From Acidimicrobiales bacterium (GTDB taxonomy: Bacteria > Actinomycetota > Acidimicrobiia > Acidimicrobiales > SZUA-35), in contig JAHDDW010000008.1 of NCBI GenBank assembly GCA_020629155.1, positions 62,001 through 126,000 of the forward strand: a stretch of 64,000 nucleotides of DNA. The letters are read 5' to 3'. The position numbers and the translations under genes are program-made. Below are positions 52,452 through 61,370 of this stretch, one piece after another. The notes beneath the pieces are model-generated. The model saw nothing but the letters and a program-made list of their open reading frames with translations, did no database searches and was not told where the DNA came from. Numbering within the stretch: the stretch's first letter is position 1; each line of letters starts with the position of its first letter.

Positions 52452-52537
52452 TAGCTGACCTTATAACTGGATATTTGTAGTTGCCGCTTGTGCGACCTAC
52501 ATATCTTAATAGATATTAGGTCTTATTGGGCACCGAT

Positions 52538-53320
52538 TTACGAATTGGGCAAGAATTCCACCTCATAGAGGGTGTCCCATTTTTTGCCTGTAATCCAAAA
52601 CGTCCCAGTTTGCTCATTGTAAGCGATGCCGTTGAGTACTTTTTCAGGGCTTTTTTTATGGCGAGCTACAAGCTCGCTTACATCGACAACGTCGAGTACT
52701 TGCCCAGTCGTGGAGTCTATCTTAACAATAGTTGACGATTCAAAAATATTTGCCCAAACAAAGCCGTTTACACATTCAAGTTCATTCAGCTTGGATAAAG
52801 ATTTTCCGTCTAAAGTAACCTCTAATGATCGTGAAACTTTAAATGTGTCACGTTCATGAAAATAAAGCTGATCAGAACCGTCGCTGCGGATAAGATAGCG
52901 ATGTTCGTCGTAACATAACCCCCAGCCTTCGCCTTCATAAGAAAGAACGGTTGTCGGTCCTTTCAGATCCGAACCCAAAAGTGGCTGGATGAAAACCTTT
53001 TCTGATTTCCATGTAAGTTGATATATCTTGTTTTCAGCTACGGTAATGCCTTCAGCAAAATATGTCGTATCTCGATCTATTTTTTGTAGCGTTTCGCCTG
53101 TTGTTTCGTCTACTTTCCGTAAAGAAGATTGGCCATAGAGTCCAGTGCTTTCGTAGAGATCAGACTCATAGAATTCAAGGCCTTGAGTGTAAGCAGTTTC
53201 ATCGTGAGGATATTCTTTGATGACTTCGGCGTGTAGTTGTTGTGCTTCGGGGGGAGATGTTTCAGAACTGCGAGCTGGGAACAGAAAGAAAAACAAGAAC
53301 AACAGAAAAAGGGATTTCAT
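52538..53320 (-). CDS. Glutaminyl-peptide cyclotransferase (glutamine cyclotransferase)
   Basis: About 260 residues from ATG 53320 (MKSLFLLFLFFFLFPARS is the signal peptide); a longer frame to 53353 is unlikely. Five-bladed propeller family: YPHDETAYTQGLEFYESDLY then ESTGLYGQSSLRKVD, YFAEGITVAENKIYQLTWK, YEGEGWGLCYDEHRYLIRSD, ELECVNGFVWANIFESSTIV. It converts N-terminal Gln of exported peptides to pyroglutamate. This is the plant/bacterial-type enzyme, exported across the membrane. Confidence 0.92.
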   Translation of the reverse strand: MKSLFLLFLFFFLFPARSSETSPPEAQQLHAEVIKEYPHDETAYTQGLEFYESDLYESTGLYGQSSLRKVDETTGETLQKIDRDTTYFAEGITVAENKIYQLTWKSEKVFIQPLLGSDLKGPTTVLSYEGEGWGLCYDEHRYLIRSDGSDQLYFHERDTFKVSRSLEVTLDGKSLSKLNELECVNGFVWANIFESSTIVKIDSTTGQVLDVVDVSELVARHKKSPEKVLNGIAYNEQTGTFWITGKKWDTLYEVEFLPNS

Positions 53321-53383
53321 AAAATGTGAATGCTTCTTGCATAAGTGCTGCATGACTAGCCTTAGTTGCCGATCTATACTAGT

Positions 53384-54673
53384 GTGCCCGTTATCGATAA
53401 AAAAACTTTTGTACTAGACACGTCCGTTTTGTTGAGCATACCTGAATCGTTAGCCTCTTTTGGGTCTAACGATGTGGTGCTGCCTGTTGTGGTTCTTATA
53501 GAGCTTGAGGCGAAACGAAGCCATCCCGATTTAGGGTGGGCTGCTCGTACTGCTCTTCGTCAGCTTGAAAAGATTCGGGTTGAAAGCGGCGATTTAACAG
53601 CGCCATACCCTATAAACGCTGACGGTGGTACGGTGCGTGTCGAGCTTAACCACAACAGCGATGTGCTTGTGCCAGAAGCACTTCGAGGTGAAACAAACAA
53701 CGATCACCGTATCTTGATGGTCGCATTAAACCTTCAAGCCGAAGGTCGCGATGTTGTGTTGGTTACAAAAGATTTGCCACTGCGATTAAGGGCAGGCATT
53801 GTTGGACTTGAAGCTGAAGAATACCACCATCAAGTTGATTCAGATTTAGAGTGGAATGGGTTCGTTACTCGTAGCGTCACAGGTGCTGTGATCGACGAGC
53901 TTTATAGTTCTGATGCTAGTGATTTAGCAGAAATTCAAGGGCTGCCTGTTAATACAGGTATTGTATTTGAAAGTTCTGGACAGTCAGCGCTTGCGCGAGT
54001 CCATAGCGATGGCAAGGCGCACCTTGTGGCCGATAAACATGTGTTTGGCGTTACAGGTAGAAACGCTCAGCAACGTCTTGCCTTAGACATGTTGCGAGAC
54101 GAATCGATAGGAATTGTCAGCATCGGTGGGCCAGCAGGCACAGGCAAGTCTGTTCTGGCGCTGGCAGCTGGTTTGGAAGCCGTTCTAGAAGCGAAATCGC
54201 ACCGTAAAATAATGATTTTTCGACCGCTTTATGCAGTTGGCGGCCAAGAACTTGGTTTCTTGCCAGGGAGTGAAGATGAAAAAATGCGCCCGTGGACTGA
54301 TGCGGTAACAGATGCGCTTGAAGCTATAGCAAACCCAAGTGCAATTGAAGAGATCAAGCGACAAGGTCTGATCGAGGTCTCTCCGCTTACGTATATAAGA
54401 GGTCGAACGTTAAGCGATGTCTTTGTTATTATCGACGAGGCGCAAAACCTTGAGCGTCAAGTACTTCTGACTGCTTTGAGTCGCTTAGGTGTTGGCAGTA
54501 GGGTAGTGATGACGCATGACATTGCGCAGCGAGATAACTTGCGCGTAGGCCGTCGTGATGGTATTGCTTCTGTTATTGCTAGTTTACGGAACCAGCCACT
54601 TTTTTCTCATATAACACTAGATAAAAGCGAACGTAGCCCAATCGCAGATCTGGTCAGCCGAGCATTAGACTAG
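53384..54673 (+). CDS. PIN-PhoH fusion protein (PhoH2 type)
   Basis: About 430 residues from GTG 53384. The N-terminal PIN RNase domain (about 1-140) has Asp in FVLDTSVLLSIPES and further acidic residues in VVLVTKDLPLRLRAGIV; the C-terminal PhoH ATPase domain (from about 220) has Walker A SIGGPAGTGKSVLALAAGLE and Walker B VFVIIDEAQNLERQ. PhoH2 proteins are RNA helicase/RNases. A TATACT lies just before the start. The coding sequence runs opposite to the cyclotransferase gene, 60 nt apart. Confidence 0.9.
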   Translation: MPVIDKKTFVLDTSVLLSIPESLASFGSNDVVLPVVVLIELEAKRSHPDLGWAARTALRQLEKIRVESGDLTAPYPINADGGTVRVELNHNSDVLVPEALRGETNNDHRILMVALNLQAEGRDVVLVTKDLPLRLRAGIVGLEAEEYHHQVDSDLEWNGFVTRSVTGAVIDELYSSDASDLAEIQGLPVNTGIVFESSGQSALARVHSDGKAHLVADKHVFGVTGRNAQQRLALDMLRDESIGIVSIGGPAGTGKSVLALAAGLEAVLEAKSHRKIMIFRPLYAVGGQELGFLPGSEDEKMRPWTDAVTDALEAIANPSAIEEIKRQGLIEVSPLTYIRGRTLSDVFVIIDEAQNLERQVLLTALSRLGVGSRVVMTHDIAQRDNLRVGRRDGIASVIASLRNQPLFSHITLDKSERSPIADLVSRALD

Positions 54674-54815
54674 CTGCCACGACTCATGGCCTTATAGTGA
54701 AAATAAGAGTATTTTGTAGTTTTTGTATCCGTAAAGAGGCAGGGTAATTTGCCCTTTTCGTTGCAGAAGCGTCGAGCGCTGATACGTTTAAGGGGTCTCA
54801 GTTGATAGGTGAACA

Positions 54816-57353
54816 ATGATTATTGATGATTTTGACCATATTAGTGAACAAATCCGCCAGATAGCACGGATTCCCAACCTTATAGTCGCATGCGATTATG
54901 ATGGGACGCTGGCTCCGAATGGCGAAAATCCGGGTGAAGCCAAACCCAATCGTGATGCTGTTGCAGCAATGCGTTCGTTAGCTAATCAAGCGAATACACA
55001 TGTTGCAGTTATTTCTGGCAGAAGTCTGCGAGATCTTGCTGCGATGTCTCGGCTTCCCGAAGAAATTCGCCTTATTGGAAGCCATGGTGGGGAAGTCGAT
55101 CTTGGATTTGTTAAGGAACTTCCTGCGGATCTGAGATCCACGAAAGATACGATTATTAGTTCCTTCGATAAGGTCAGTCAAGAAACTGGTGCGGTTTTAG
55201 AACGTAAACCAACAGGTGCTGTTCTTCATTTCATTTCTGTTGAAGATGCCGTTCGTCAGGCAGCTGAGAATAAACTTCTTGAAGAGTTCAAATCGTTAGA
55301 CGATATTCACGTTCGTCGTGGAAAGAGAATCTTTGAAGTTTCTGTTGTTGACACAAACAAAGGTGTAGCGCTAGAAGACTTGCGTAAGCAGCTCGCAGCC
55401 TCAGCTGTCTTGTTTATCGGTGATGACTTAACTGATGAAGATGCTTTTGCTACGTTAATTGGTCCCGATCTAGGTATTAAAGTTGGCGATGGTGAAACAA
55501 AAGCGCAATGTCGTGTTTCAGACACCACTGAGGTTGCTAAAGTTCTTGCTCTTTTAAGCGAAGCTCGCGCTGAATGGCTTAAAGGCGCATCGTTGGTTCC
55601 GATTGAAGACCATTCTATGCTTTCAGACTTGCGAACGGCTGCAATTGTTTCGCCCGCCGCACGAATCACATGGTTCTGTGCGCCACGTGCTGATTCAGCT
55701 TCAATATTTTCAGAGCTTCTCGGCGGCCCATCAGCTGGTCATTTCGCTATTGAAGATGCAGATGGTAATGGTCCTACCTCGCAGCGGTACCTTGAGAACA
55801 CAATGATTTTGCGTTCAGACTTCTCTACGTTTAATGTCATCGACTATCTTGATTCTTCAAGTGGTCGCACCCGACGGCTTGCAGGTCGTTCTGATTTGAT
55901 CCGTGTCATTGAGGGGACAGGTAAAGCGCAGATAAGTTTTGCGCCTCGGCTAGATTTTGGTCGTGTTCCTACCTATTTCGAAATCAAAGAGCACGGTCTT
56001 GTCGTTAAAGGAACTTCTGAATTGATCGTGATGCGATCAGGTTCGGTGCAATGGGAGATCATCAAAGATGGTATGCATGAGAGTGCCATTGCTACTGTTG
56101 ATCTATCAGAAGGTCCAGTAACGCTCGAAATGCGAATAGGCACTGGGACAACTCGTCCTAGTTCGAAGTTAGAAACAGAGCGAAGAGAAGGCACAGATCA
56201 TTACTGGTCTAACTGGGCAGCAAAGTTAGAGCTTCCACAGCTGCGCAGCGATCTTGTTAATAGAAGTGCACTGGTTCTTAAAGGTCTTTGTCACGGGCCA
56301 ACAGGTGCTATTCTTGCCGCTGCTACGACAAGTCTTCCAGAAACTATTGGGGGTATCCGAAACTGGGACTATAGATATTGTTGGTTACGCGATGCAGCCT
56401 TAACAGCAACATCGCTTACTAATCTTGGTTCACATGCTGAGGCTATGGCATATCTCGACTGGGTCTTGCGGATCCTTGAAGACAAAGATGATCCAGAGCG
56501 TTTGTCTCCGCTTTATAATGTTAACGGCCGTCACTTGCCGCCCGAGGCTGAAATAACGCAGCTGCCTGGTTATGGTAGCAGTCGCCCTGTGCGCGTTGGA
56601 AACGCAGCTGACGGACAAGTCCAGTTGGATGTATTTGGTCCGATCGTTGATCTTATCTATGTTTTAGCAGAGCGCGGCGAGGCATTATCTTCAGGTCATT
56701 GGAAGCTTGTCGAAGCTATGGTTCTAGCTGTTTCTCGCCGATGGCATGAGCCTGATCATGGCATTTGGGAAATTCGTAAACCTCCTCGTCATCATGTATA
56801 TTCAAAGGTTATGTGTTGGGTGACGGTAGACCGTGCAATTTCAATTGCCGAGAACTTCACTGATGATCAACCACAAGAATGGGTTGAGCTTCGTGACCAA
56901 ATTGCTGAAGACATCTTGACCAATGGATGGAACGACAATGTGCAGTCATTCACTGCTGCTTATGACGGTGAAGATCTAGACTCCTCAGTGCTTGCTGTCG
57001 GTTTGTGGGGGCTTATCGAACCTAAAGATCCACGTTTTGTCGCCACTGTTGAAGCTGTTGAGAAAAAACTCCGCGTTGATTCTACCGTGTACCGTTATTT
57101 TGAAGATGATGGTTTGCCAGGTAAAGAAGGTGGCTTTAACCTTATGACGTCTTGGTTGATAGACTCGTTAGCTATGATTGGTCGTATAGAAGATGCAAAG
57201 TCGCTTTTTGAAGACTATTGCAGTCTTGTTGGGGCTACTGGCATTATGGCAGAAGAGTACGACCCTGATGAAGACCGTGCACTAGGAAATATGCCGCAAG
57301 CATATTCTCATCTTGGGCTTATAAACAATGCGTTGAGACTAGATAACGTGTAA
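54816..57353 (+). CDS. Bifunctional trehalose-6-phosphate phosphatase / GH15 family protein
   Basis: 845 residues. Residues 1-245 are a HAD-fold trehalose phosphatase (ACDYDGTLAPNGENPGEAKP and LIGSHGGEVDL, FIGDDLTDEDAFATL). Residues 260-845 are a GH15-type (glucoamylase/trehalase) domain with GIRNWDYRYCWLRDAALTAT and CSLVGATGIMAEEYDP. A fusion of OtsB-type phosphatase with GH15 has been annotated in Acidimicrobiia and relatives. The first half dephosphorylates trehalose 6-phosphate; the second could hydrolyse trehalose or an alpha-glucan. No otsA is adjacent. AGGTGAAC precedes the ATG. Confidence 0.92.
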   Translation: MIIDDFDHISEQIRQIARIPNLIVACDYDGTLAPNGENPGEAKPNRDAVAAMRSLANQANTHVAVISGRSLRDLAAMSRLPEEIRLIGSHGGEVDLGFVKELPADLRSTKDTIISSFDKVSQETGAVLERKPTGAVLHFISVEDAVRQAAENKLLEEFKSLDDIHVRRGKRIFEVSVVDTNKGVALEDLRKQLAASAVLFIGDDLTDEDAFATLIGPDLGIKVGDGETKAQCRVSDTTEVAKVLALLSEARAEWLKGASLVPIEDHSMLSDLRTAAIVSPAARITWFCAPRADSASIFSELLGGPSAGHFAIEDADGNGPTSQRYLENTMILRSDFSTFNVIDYLDSSSGRTRRLAGRSDLIRVIEGTGKAQISFAPRLDFGRVPTYFEIKEHGLVVKGTSELIVMRSGSVQWEIIKDGMHESAIATVDLSEGPVTLEMRIGTGTTRPSSKLETERREGTDHYWSNWAAKLELPQLRSDLVNRSALVLKGLCHGPTGAILAAATTSLPETIGGIRNWDYRYCWLRDAALTATSLTNLGSHAEAMAYLDWVLRILEDKDDPERLSPLYNVNGRHLPPEAEITQLPGYGSSRPVRVGNAADGQVQLDVFGPIVDLIYVLAERGEALSSGHWKLVEAMVLAVSRRWHEPDHGIWEIRKPPRHHVYSKVMCWVTVDRAISIAENFTDDQPQEWVELRDQIAEDILTNGWNDNVQSFTAAYDGEDLDSSVLAVGLWGLIEPKDPRFVATVEAVEKKLRVDSTVYRYFEDDGLPGKEGGFNLMTSWLIDSLAMIGRIEDAKSLFEDYCSLVGATGIMAEEYDPDEDRALGNMPQAYSHLGLINNALRLDNV

Positions 57354-57415
57354 TTTTCTGGGAGAGACGACGTCGGTTATTTGTCGACACTACCACGAGC
57401 TGAAAATTTCAAGCC

Positions 57416-58795
57416 TTAGATGGGTTGATAAAGTGGGCGACGTCGATCTTCGAAATCAGGTTGAGGCGGGGTGGTCGTTGGTTGACCGCCTTGCTGTGCA
57501 ACCTCTTCGGGAGCAGACTGGATTTCTTGCTCTTGCTCTTGTTGCGCTGTGGTATGTACAAAATATAGGTCAGCGATGCGATGGATTGTGCGTTTATCCA
57601 TAACTACTTCTGAATGGTCGTATTCGCATATTGTTCGGGCAAGTTGACAGAAGTCAACAGCAATGTACGGGCGAAGTTCGTTAAGGTGGTTGCGGGTGAT
57701 ATCTATAAGAAGCTGTGAAGCTTCTGGGGCCATCTCAATATTTTCTCGTTTGGCGGCTTTGATAAGTATCCATTCGAAAACTGTTTTGCTGCAAGGGCCA
57801 ACATAGACTTTATTTTTTAATCGTCTGAGAAACGCTTCGTCGCCAAGTCGATGTGGTTCTAAGTTAGTCGAAAACACAAGTTTCAATTCAAACGGCACCG
57901 AAATTTTATTGCCTGTTTTAGGTTTCAAAAAGTCGATCCCACGAGTTAAGGGCACAATCCAACGGTTCAAAATCGCATCTGGAGAAAATGTTTGACGTCC
58001 GAAGTCATCGATAACAAGGATGCCGTTATTGGCAAGCATCTGTATCGGAGCAGTATTTATACCAGAAATAGAGTCGTACTGGAGTTCAAGCATCGGAAGT
58101 GTAAGCTCTCCACCCACAAGAAGCAGTGGCCGTTCGCAGACAACAAAGCGAGGGTCTAGATTAGTTGGCTGGTCGGTTGTTGCTGTATGCAACGCTGGGT
58201 CATAGACCGATATGATTTGTCCATCTGTTTCAACATATCGTGGAATCAAAATATGGTCTTGATAGATATTTCCAAGCTGCTCAGCGATGCTAGTTTTCCC
58301 TGTACCTGGAGGGCCATAAAGAAAAATAGCGCCGTCGCCAATGAAAGCTGGCCCAACTTGGTCAAGTAATGAGTCCTCTGTGACAAGGTCTGCAAAAGCT
58401 GTTTTAACCGACTCGCGAGTGATGTGTACATCAGCTTTTTGTAATTCAACTATAAGCTGATATTGCGACAGCGTGATAGGAATCTCGCCGACATGCTTTG
58501 AATATTTCATACGCTCGGCTGTGACGGCGTATCCGCGTTCAGTGAGCGTCACAAGGTAGTCGCGTCCCTCAAGGCCTTGATATTCTAAAAGCTTCTTCTC
58601 CCGAAGGTTCTCGGCGATCTTGTTTCCGACTGGTGAGGCTATCGCCAAGCTTTGAGCGATGGTTGTGATCGTTGCAGAACGAAGATTAAATAATCTTCGC
58701 ATGAAATAATCTTCCACTAGGCCTGGCGAAACGCCTAATCCTTCTATTGTTGTAGGAGCTTTTAAGCTTTCAAAGTCTTCTGAGGTTATTCCCAT
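57416..58795 (-). CDS. AAA-type ATPase with C-terminal Gln/Pro-rich tail
   Basis: 459 residues. An N-terminal winged-helix-like segment (about 1-100) precedes the ATPase: Walker A LYGPPGTGKTS near residue 160, Walker B GILVIDDFGRQ near residue 260, a sensor-1 region FELKLVFSTNLEP and an arginine-rich LRRLKNKVY. The C-terminus is Gln/Glu/Pro-rich (QQEQEQEIQSAPEEVAQQGG). This type of ATPase is found beside Flp/Tad pilus genes in actinobacteria, but no such genes are next to it here. GATACT 6 nt before the ATG indicates a leaderless transcript. A 24-bp inverted repeat lies 67 nt upstream. Confidence 0.82.
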   Translation of the reverse strand: MGITSEDFESLKAPTTIEGLGVSPGLVEDYFMRRLFNLRSATITTIAQSLAIASPVGNKIAENLREKKLLEYQGLEGRDYLVTLTERGYAVTAERMKYSKHVGEIPITLSQYQLIVELQKADVHITRESVKTAFADLVTEDSLLDQVGPAFIGDGAIFLYGPPGTGKTSIAEQLGNIYQDHILIPRYVETDGQIISVYDPALHTATTDQPTNLDPRFVVCERPLLLVGGELTLPMLELQYDSISGINTAPIQMLANNGILVIDDFGRQTFSPDAILNRWIVPLTRGIDFLKPKTGNKISVPFELKLVFSTNLEPHRLGDEAFLRRLKNKVYVGPCSKTVFEWILIKAAKRENIEMAPEASQLLIDITRNHLNELRPYIAVDFCQLARTICEYDHSEVVMDKRTIHRIADLYFVHTTAQQEQEQEIQSAPEEVAQQGGQPTTTPPQPDFEDRRRPLYQPI

Positions 58796-58861
58796 GAAAT
58801 AAGTATCGACACGATTAGGGAAGACCTTATAGGCGATGTCATTTATTGCGCCTCAATAACG

Positions 58862-58885
58862 TCTGTGAGGTCAGACCGTCACAGA
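58862..58885 (-). promoter_or_regulatory. Inverted repeat upstream of the AAA ATPase gene
   Basis: TCTGTGA (58862-58868) and TCACAGA (58879-58885) are a perfect 7-bp inverted pair enclosing GGTCAGACCG, itself a near-palindrome. It lies 67 nt upstream of the AAA gene start in a 150-nt gap with no ORF. An operator is likelier than a terminator, as there is no U-run. Confidence 0.4.
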
Positions 58886-58945
58886 AACACGAAGCTTCTT
58901 GCAGTTTTTGATTCAAAAACCCGGTTAAAGAACAATTGCGGTTTG

Positions 58946-59107
58946 CTAGACGTAATCTGAAACCATAGGCCATATGACCAAGGCTATGACAGCAACGATG
59001 CCAGCGAGCATAGCAAGTTTCACAAGTTTCTTAATTAAGCTGAATACAACCATTACCACAGCAAAACCTGCGAGTAGAACGGGCCAGTTTTCTATAATCC
59101 AATCCAT
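58946..59107 (-). CDS. Small single-helix membrane protein, unknown function
   Basis: About 53 residues from ATG 59107 (MDWIIENWPVLLAGFAVVMV), with TATACT 6 nt upstream and no Shine-Dalgarno, so the mRNA is leaderless. Two hydrophobic stretches (WPVLLAGFAVVMVVFSLI, LAMLAGIVAVIALVIWPMV) are joined by KKLVK. No family recognised. Confidence 0.6.
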   Translation of the reverse strand: MDWIIENWPVLLAGFAVVMVVFSLIKKLVKLAMLAGIVAVIALVIWPMVSDYV

Positions 59108-59158
59108 CTGGCAAGTATAGCTTCTATTCACTTTTTAAAGCAGTAAGACAGTGGAAGG

Positions 59159-59521
59159 TTATCGCATTGCCACAGAAACAAGAAACACGATACATAAAGC
59201 AACAATAGTGAGAAGCAGAAGCAGTTTTTTCTTATCGTTTTCTGTTTGTATCTCGTAATAAAACATCGTGAGCGTAAAATATATGAGTATCACCGCACCG
59301 AAGAAGCCAACCCAGTCGGTAGCTCCAGCAAAAAAAGAGGCTGTTAGGACACCTAACGCAGCAAAAACCTTTACTCCAGCAACTACAGAAAAAAGTTTTT
59401 GTGATGCCTTGCATTGTCTTCGTATTTTTTCAGTTGGATCTTTCTTTAGAAACATAAGTAAACCGCTGGAAAGAAAAATGCTTGCAACGATCATGCCAAC
59501 TATAATTGATACTATTTGCAT
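59159..59521 (-). CDS. DoxX-like four-helix membrane protein
   Basis: About 120 residues from ATG 59521 (MQIVSIIVGMIVASIFLSSG), GAGG 7 nt upstream; ATG 59581 is less suited. Four hydrophobic segments and the cytoplasmic loop LKKDPTEKIRRQCKASQKLF are DoxX-like. Related proteins serve in quinol or thiol oxidation, unproved here. It is in the same direction as the small membrane gene. Confidence 0.6.
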   Translation of the reverse strand: MQIVSIIVGMIVASIFLSSGLLMFLKKDPTEKIRRQCKASQKLFSVVAGVKVFAALGVLTASFFAGATDWVGFFGAVILIYFTLTMFYYEIQTENDKKKLLLLLTIVALCIVFLVSVAMR

Positions 59522-59743
59522 GGGTGCCTCTTCGAAAAGTAGTCGTGTAGCTTGTCTTGGTTCATGGAGAGCGGAGTTCACAAGAAAACCAATTGAGTAG
59601 CCTTTGGTAGTCTACTGTAGGTATCTGTTAATACATCGTTGCTGTAAAAAGTAGTTGTTTGTTTGAACAAAATGTCAACGTGGTATTACTCCTTTTGTGG
59701 CTCGCTGGTAGGCTGCGTTGTAATGTTGTTTAAAGAGGACAAG

Positions 59744-60787
59744 ATGAAAGAGGGCGGCGCTCCGCGGATCCTTATTTCTCGATCCGAAGATTTGCCTCTC
59801 TGGGATGATCTAGCAGAAAGGCTTGAATATTGGGGGTATCGTGTCGAGCTAAACTATTTAAACGATTGGCTTAAAGCAGACCCCGAAACCTATGACGTGA
59901 AACGCCCCTTGCTCGGTGTAGACATGGTGATTTTGACTGCGAAGTTGCAGGATTTTCAACTAGCTGCTGAAGCAAAACAGGAGCTTGCTGAAACGTATTT
60001 GTATACAGCAGGTCGATTGCAAGGCCATCTCGGCGCTGAAAACCTTGTTTTTTTGACGGAAGAGGGTGTTGGCCCTCTCGCAGACGATGAGAACATTAAA
60101 GAAGTTTTTTTCAAGCAAAATATGGTGGCTCCCGCTGCTGAGAAGCTATTGGGTATAGCTGAAGCGACGCTTTCGCATACTATCCCGATTCGTTATCGAC
60201 AGAAGTCTTTTCGAGAGCAATTAAGAGAAATGGAATTTCTTATTCCTGCGGTGCTGCTGACGCTCCCAATTTTGTTCTTAACCGCCATAGCGTTGTTAGC
60301 GGTTTTGGCAGGTAACGGAGCTCAGGTCGAATCAGCTTCGGTGTCATCATCTTCAACGTCGTTGCCAGAACCTAAAGCGCCGATTGTGACAGCGCCATCT
60401 TCGACAGTTTTTCAGTTCGTGACATCACAGCCAACACCTCAGGTATCATTTCCAGCAGTTTGCAGTTTCAAGACCAGCAAAAACCAGCTATTGCCGACGC
60501 GGCAAAATTGTAGTTCTGGCAGTATCGCATTAGAAGGTTTCACTGGCCCTTGGCATAATTTGGTGGAGGCGCTTTGGGTCGACCCTGGAGTTGAACTTGT
60601 TGTTATATACGAATCTGGAAGGCAAGATAGGTTCGTCGGTGACCCTCTTGTCACGACCCCTCCTCTTGTTAACCTTCCAGAAGCAGCTTTCGGGATTGAA
60701 GAACTTGTCTTCTCATTCACAGCTCCTGGGCAGCGAGCGTTCTTGAAAAGTACCTCTGATCAACAAGTGAAGTTCACCTTTTCATAG
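59744..60787 (+). CDS. TIR-like domain membrane protein with extracellular domain
   Basis: About 347 residues from ATG 59744 (GAGG 5 nt upstream); the frame is open to 59663 but without a Shine-Dalgarno. Residues 7-160 look like a TIR-like nucleotide-binding domain: PRILISRSEDLPLWDDLAER, a strand DMVILTAKLQ, and QELAETYLYTAGRLQGHLGA where a Glu occupies the place of the catalytic Glu of TIR-like (PF10137-type) proteins. A membrane helix follows (IPAVLLTLPILFLTAIALLA, about 182-206), then a Ser/Thr/Pro linker and a beta-rich domain with one Cys pair (VCSFKTSKN...QNCSSG). It could sense a signal outside and act on a nucleotide inside. TIR assignment is by pattern only. Confidence 0.55.
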   Translation: MKEGGAPRILISRSEDLPLWDDLAERLEYWGYRVELNYLNDWLKADPETYDVKRPLLGVDMVILTAKLQDFQLAAEAKQELAETYLYTAGRLQGHLGAENLVFLTEEGVGPLADDENIKEVFFKQNMVAPAAEKLLGIAEATLSHTIPIRYRQKSFREQLREMEFLIPAVLLTLPILFLTAIALLAVLAGNGAQVESASVSSSSTSLPEPKAPIVTAPSSTVFQFVTSQPTPQVSFPAVCSFKTSKNQLLPTRQNCSSGSIALEGFTGPWHNLVEALWVDPGVELVVIYESGRQDRFVGDPLVTTPPLVNLPEAAFGIEELVFSFTAPGQRAFLKSTSDQQVKFTFS

Positions 60788-60858
60788 AAATATCCTTCAA
60801 ATAGCCCACATCTCATGCAGCATTGCGTCCTTGTAGTTTTTAGCCTAGCGAAAGGTAC

Positions 60859-61005
60859 ATAAGGGCCATCTTTGTTTAGTGTAGATACCCTCGGTATTTC
60901 CGCTCCGCTTGGGGCGTTTCCACTCAGATTTTAGCGGTTCTCTGGTAAATCGATTTGATGCAAAACGAATAAATCAAGAGATAGCTATAAGAATAGGAAT
61001 GTAGT
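60859..61005 (+). repeat. Interspersed repeat family A, copy 3 (long form)
   Basis: Contains GGGCCATCT...AGATACCC, then GGTATTTCCGCTCCGCT, GGGGCGTTTCCACTCAGA, TTTTAGCGGTTCTC and an AT-rich tail GATAGCTATAAGAATAGGAA, element for element like copy 1. It fills most of the gap between the TIR-like gene and yajC. Confidence 0.7.
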
Positions 61006-61074
61006 TTGCAACTTGTCTCAAGCAGTGTTAAATCCCTGGTAAGGCGCTAGGGTTTGGTGCTGGAGGTTTTAGTA

Positions 61075-61359
61075 ATGGAAAATGTAGCGCAGTTCTTTCC
61101 CTTTATTCTTTTGTTTGGTGTTTTGCTGTTGATGATCGTGCCCCAGCAGCGCAAAGCAAAACAGCACAGAGAACTTTTAGCAGCACTTGGTGAGGGTGAC
61201 GAAGTTATTTTAAACTCTGGAATCTACGGATTTGTTTCTTCATTAGACGAAGGTGTGCTATGGCTTGAGGTAGCTGAGGGTGTTGAGTTTAAAGTGTCAA
61301 AAGCCTCTGTTGCAACTGTTATTCAAGAAGAACAACCTGACAACCCAATAACAGAATAG
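61075..61359 (+). CDS. yajC: Preprotein translocase subunit YajC
   Basis: 94 residues from ATG 61075 (GGAGG 8 nt upstream; a GTG at 61054 is inferior). One membrane helix FFPFILLFGVLLLMIVPQQR followed by the conserved cytoplasmic part EGDEVILNSGIYGFVSSLDE. It associates with SecDF. First gene of yajC-secD-secF, with 11 nt to secD. Confidence 0.93.
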   Translation: MENVAQFFPFILLFGVLLLMIVPQQRKAKQHRELLAALGEGDEVILNSGIYGFVSSLDEGVLWLEVAEGVEFKVSKASVATVIQEEQPDNPITE

Positions 61360-61370
61360 AGTAGAAGACT

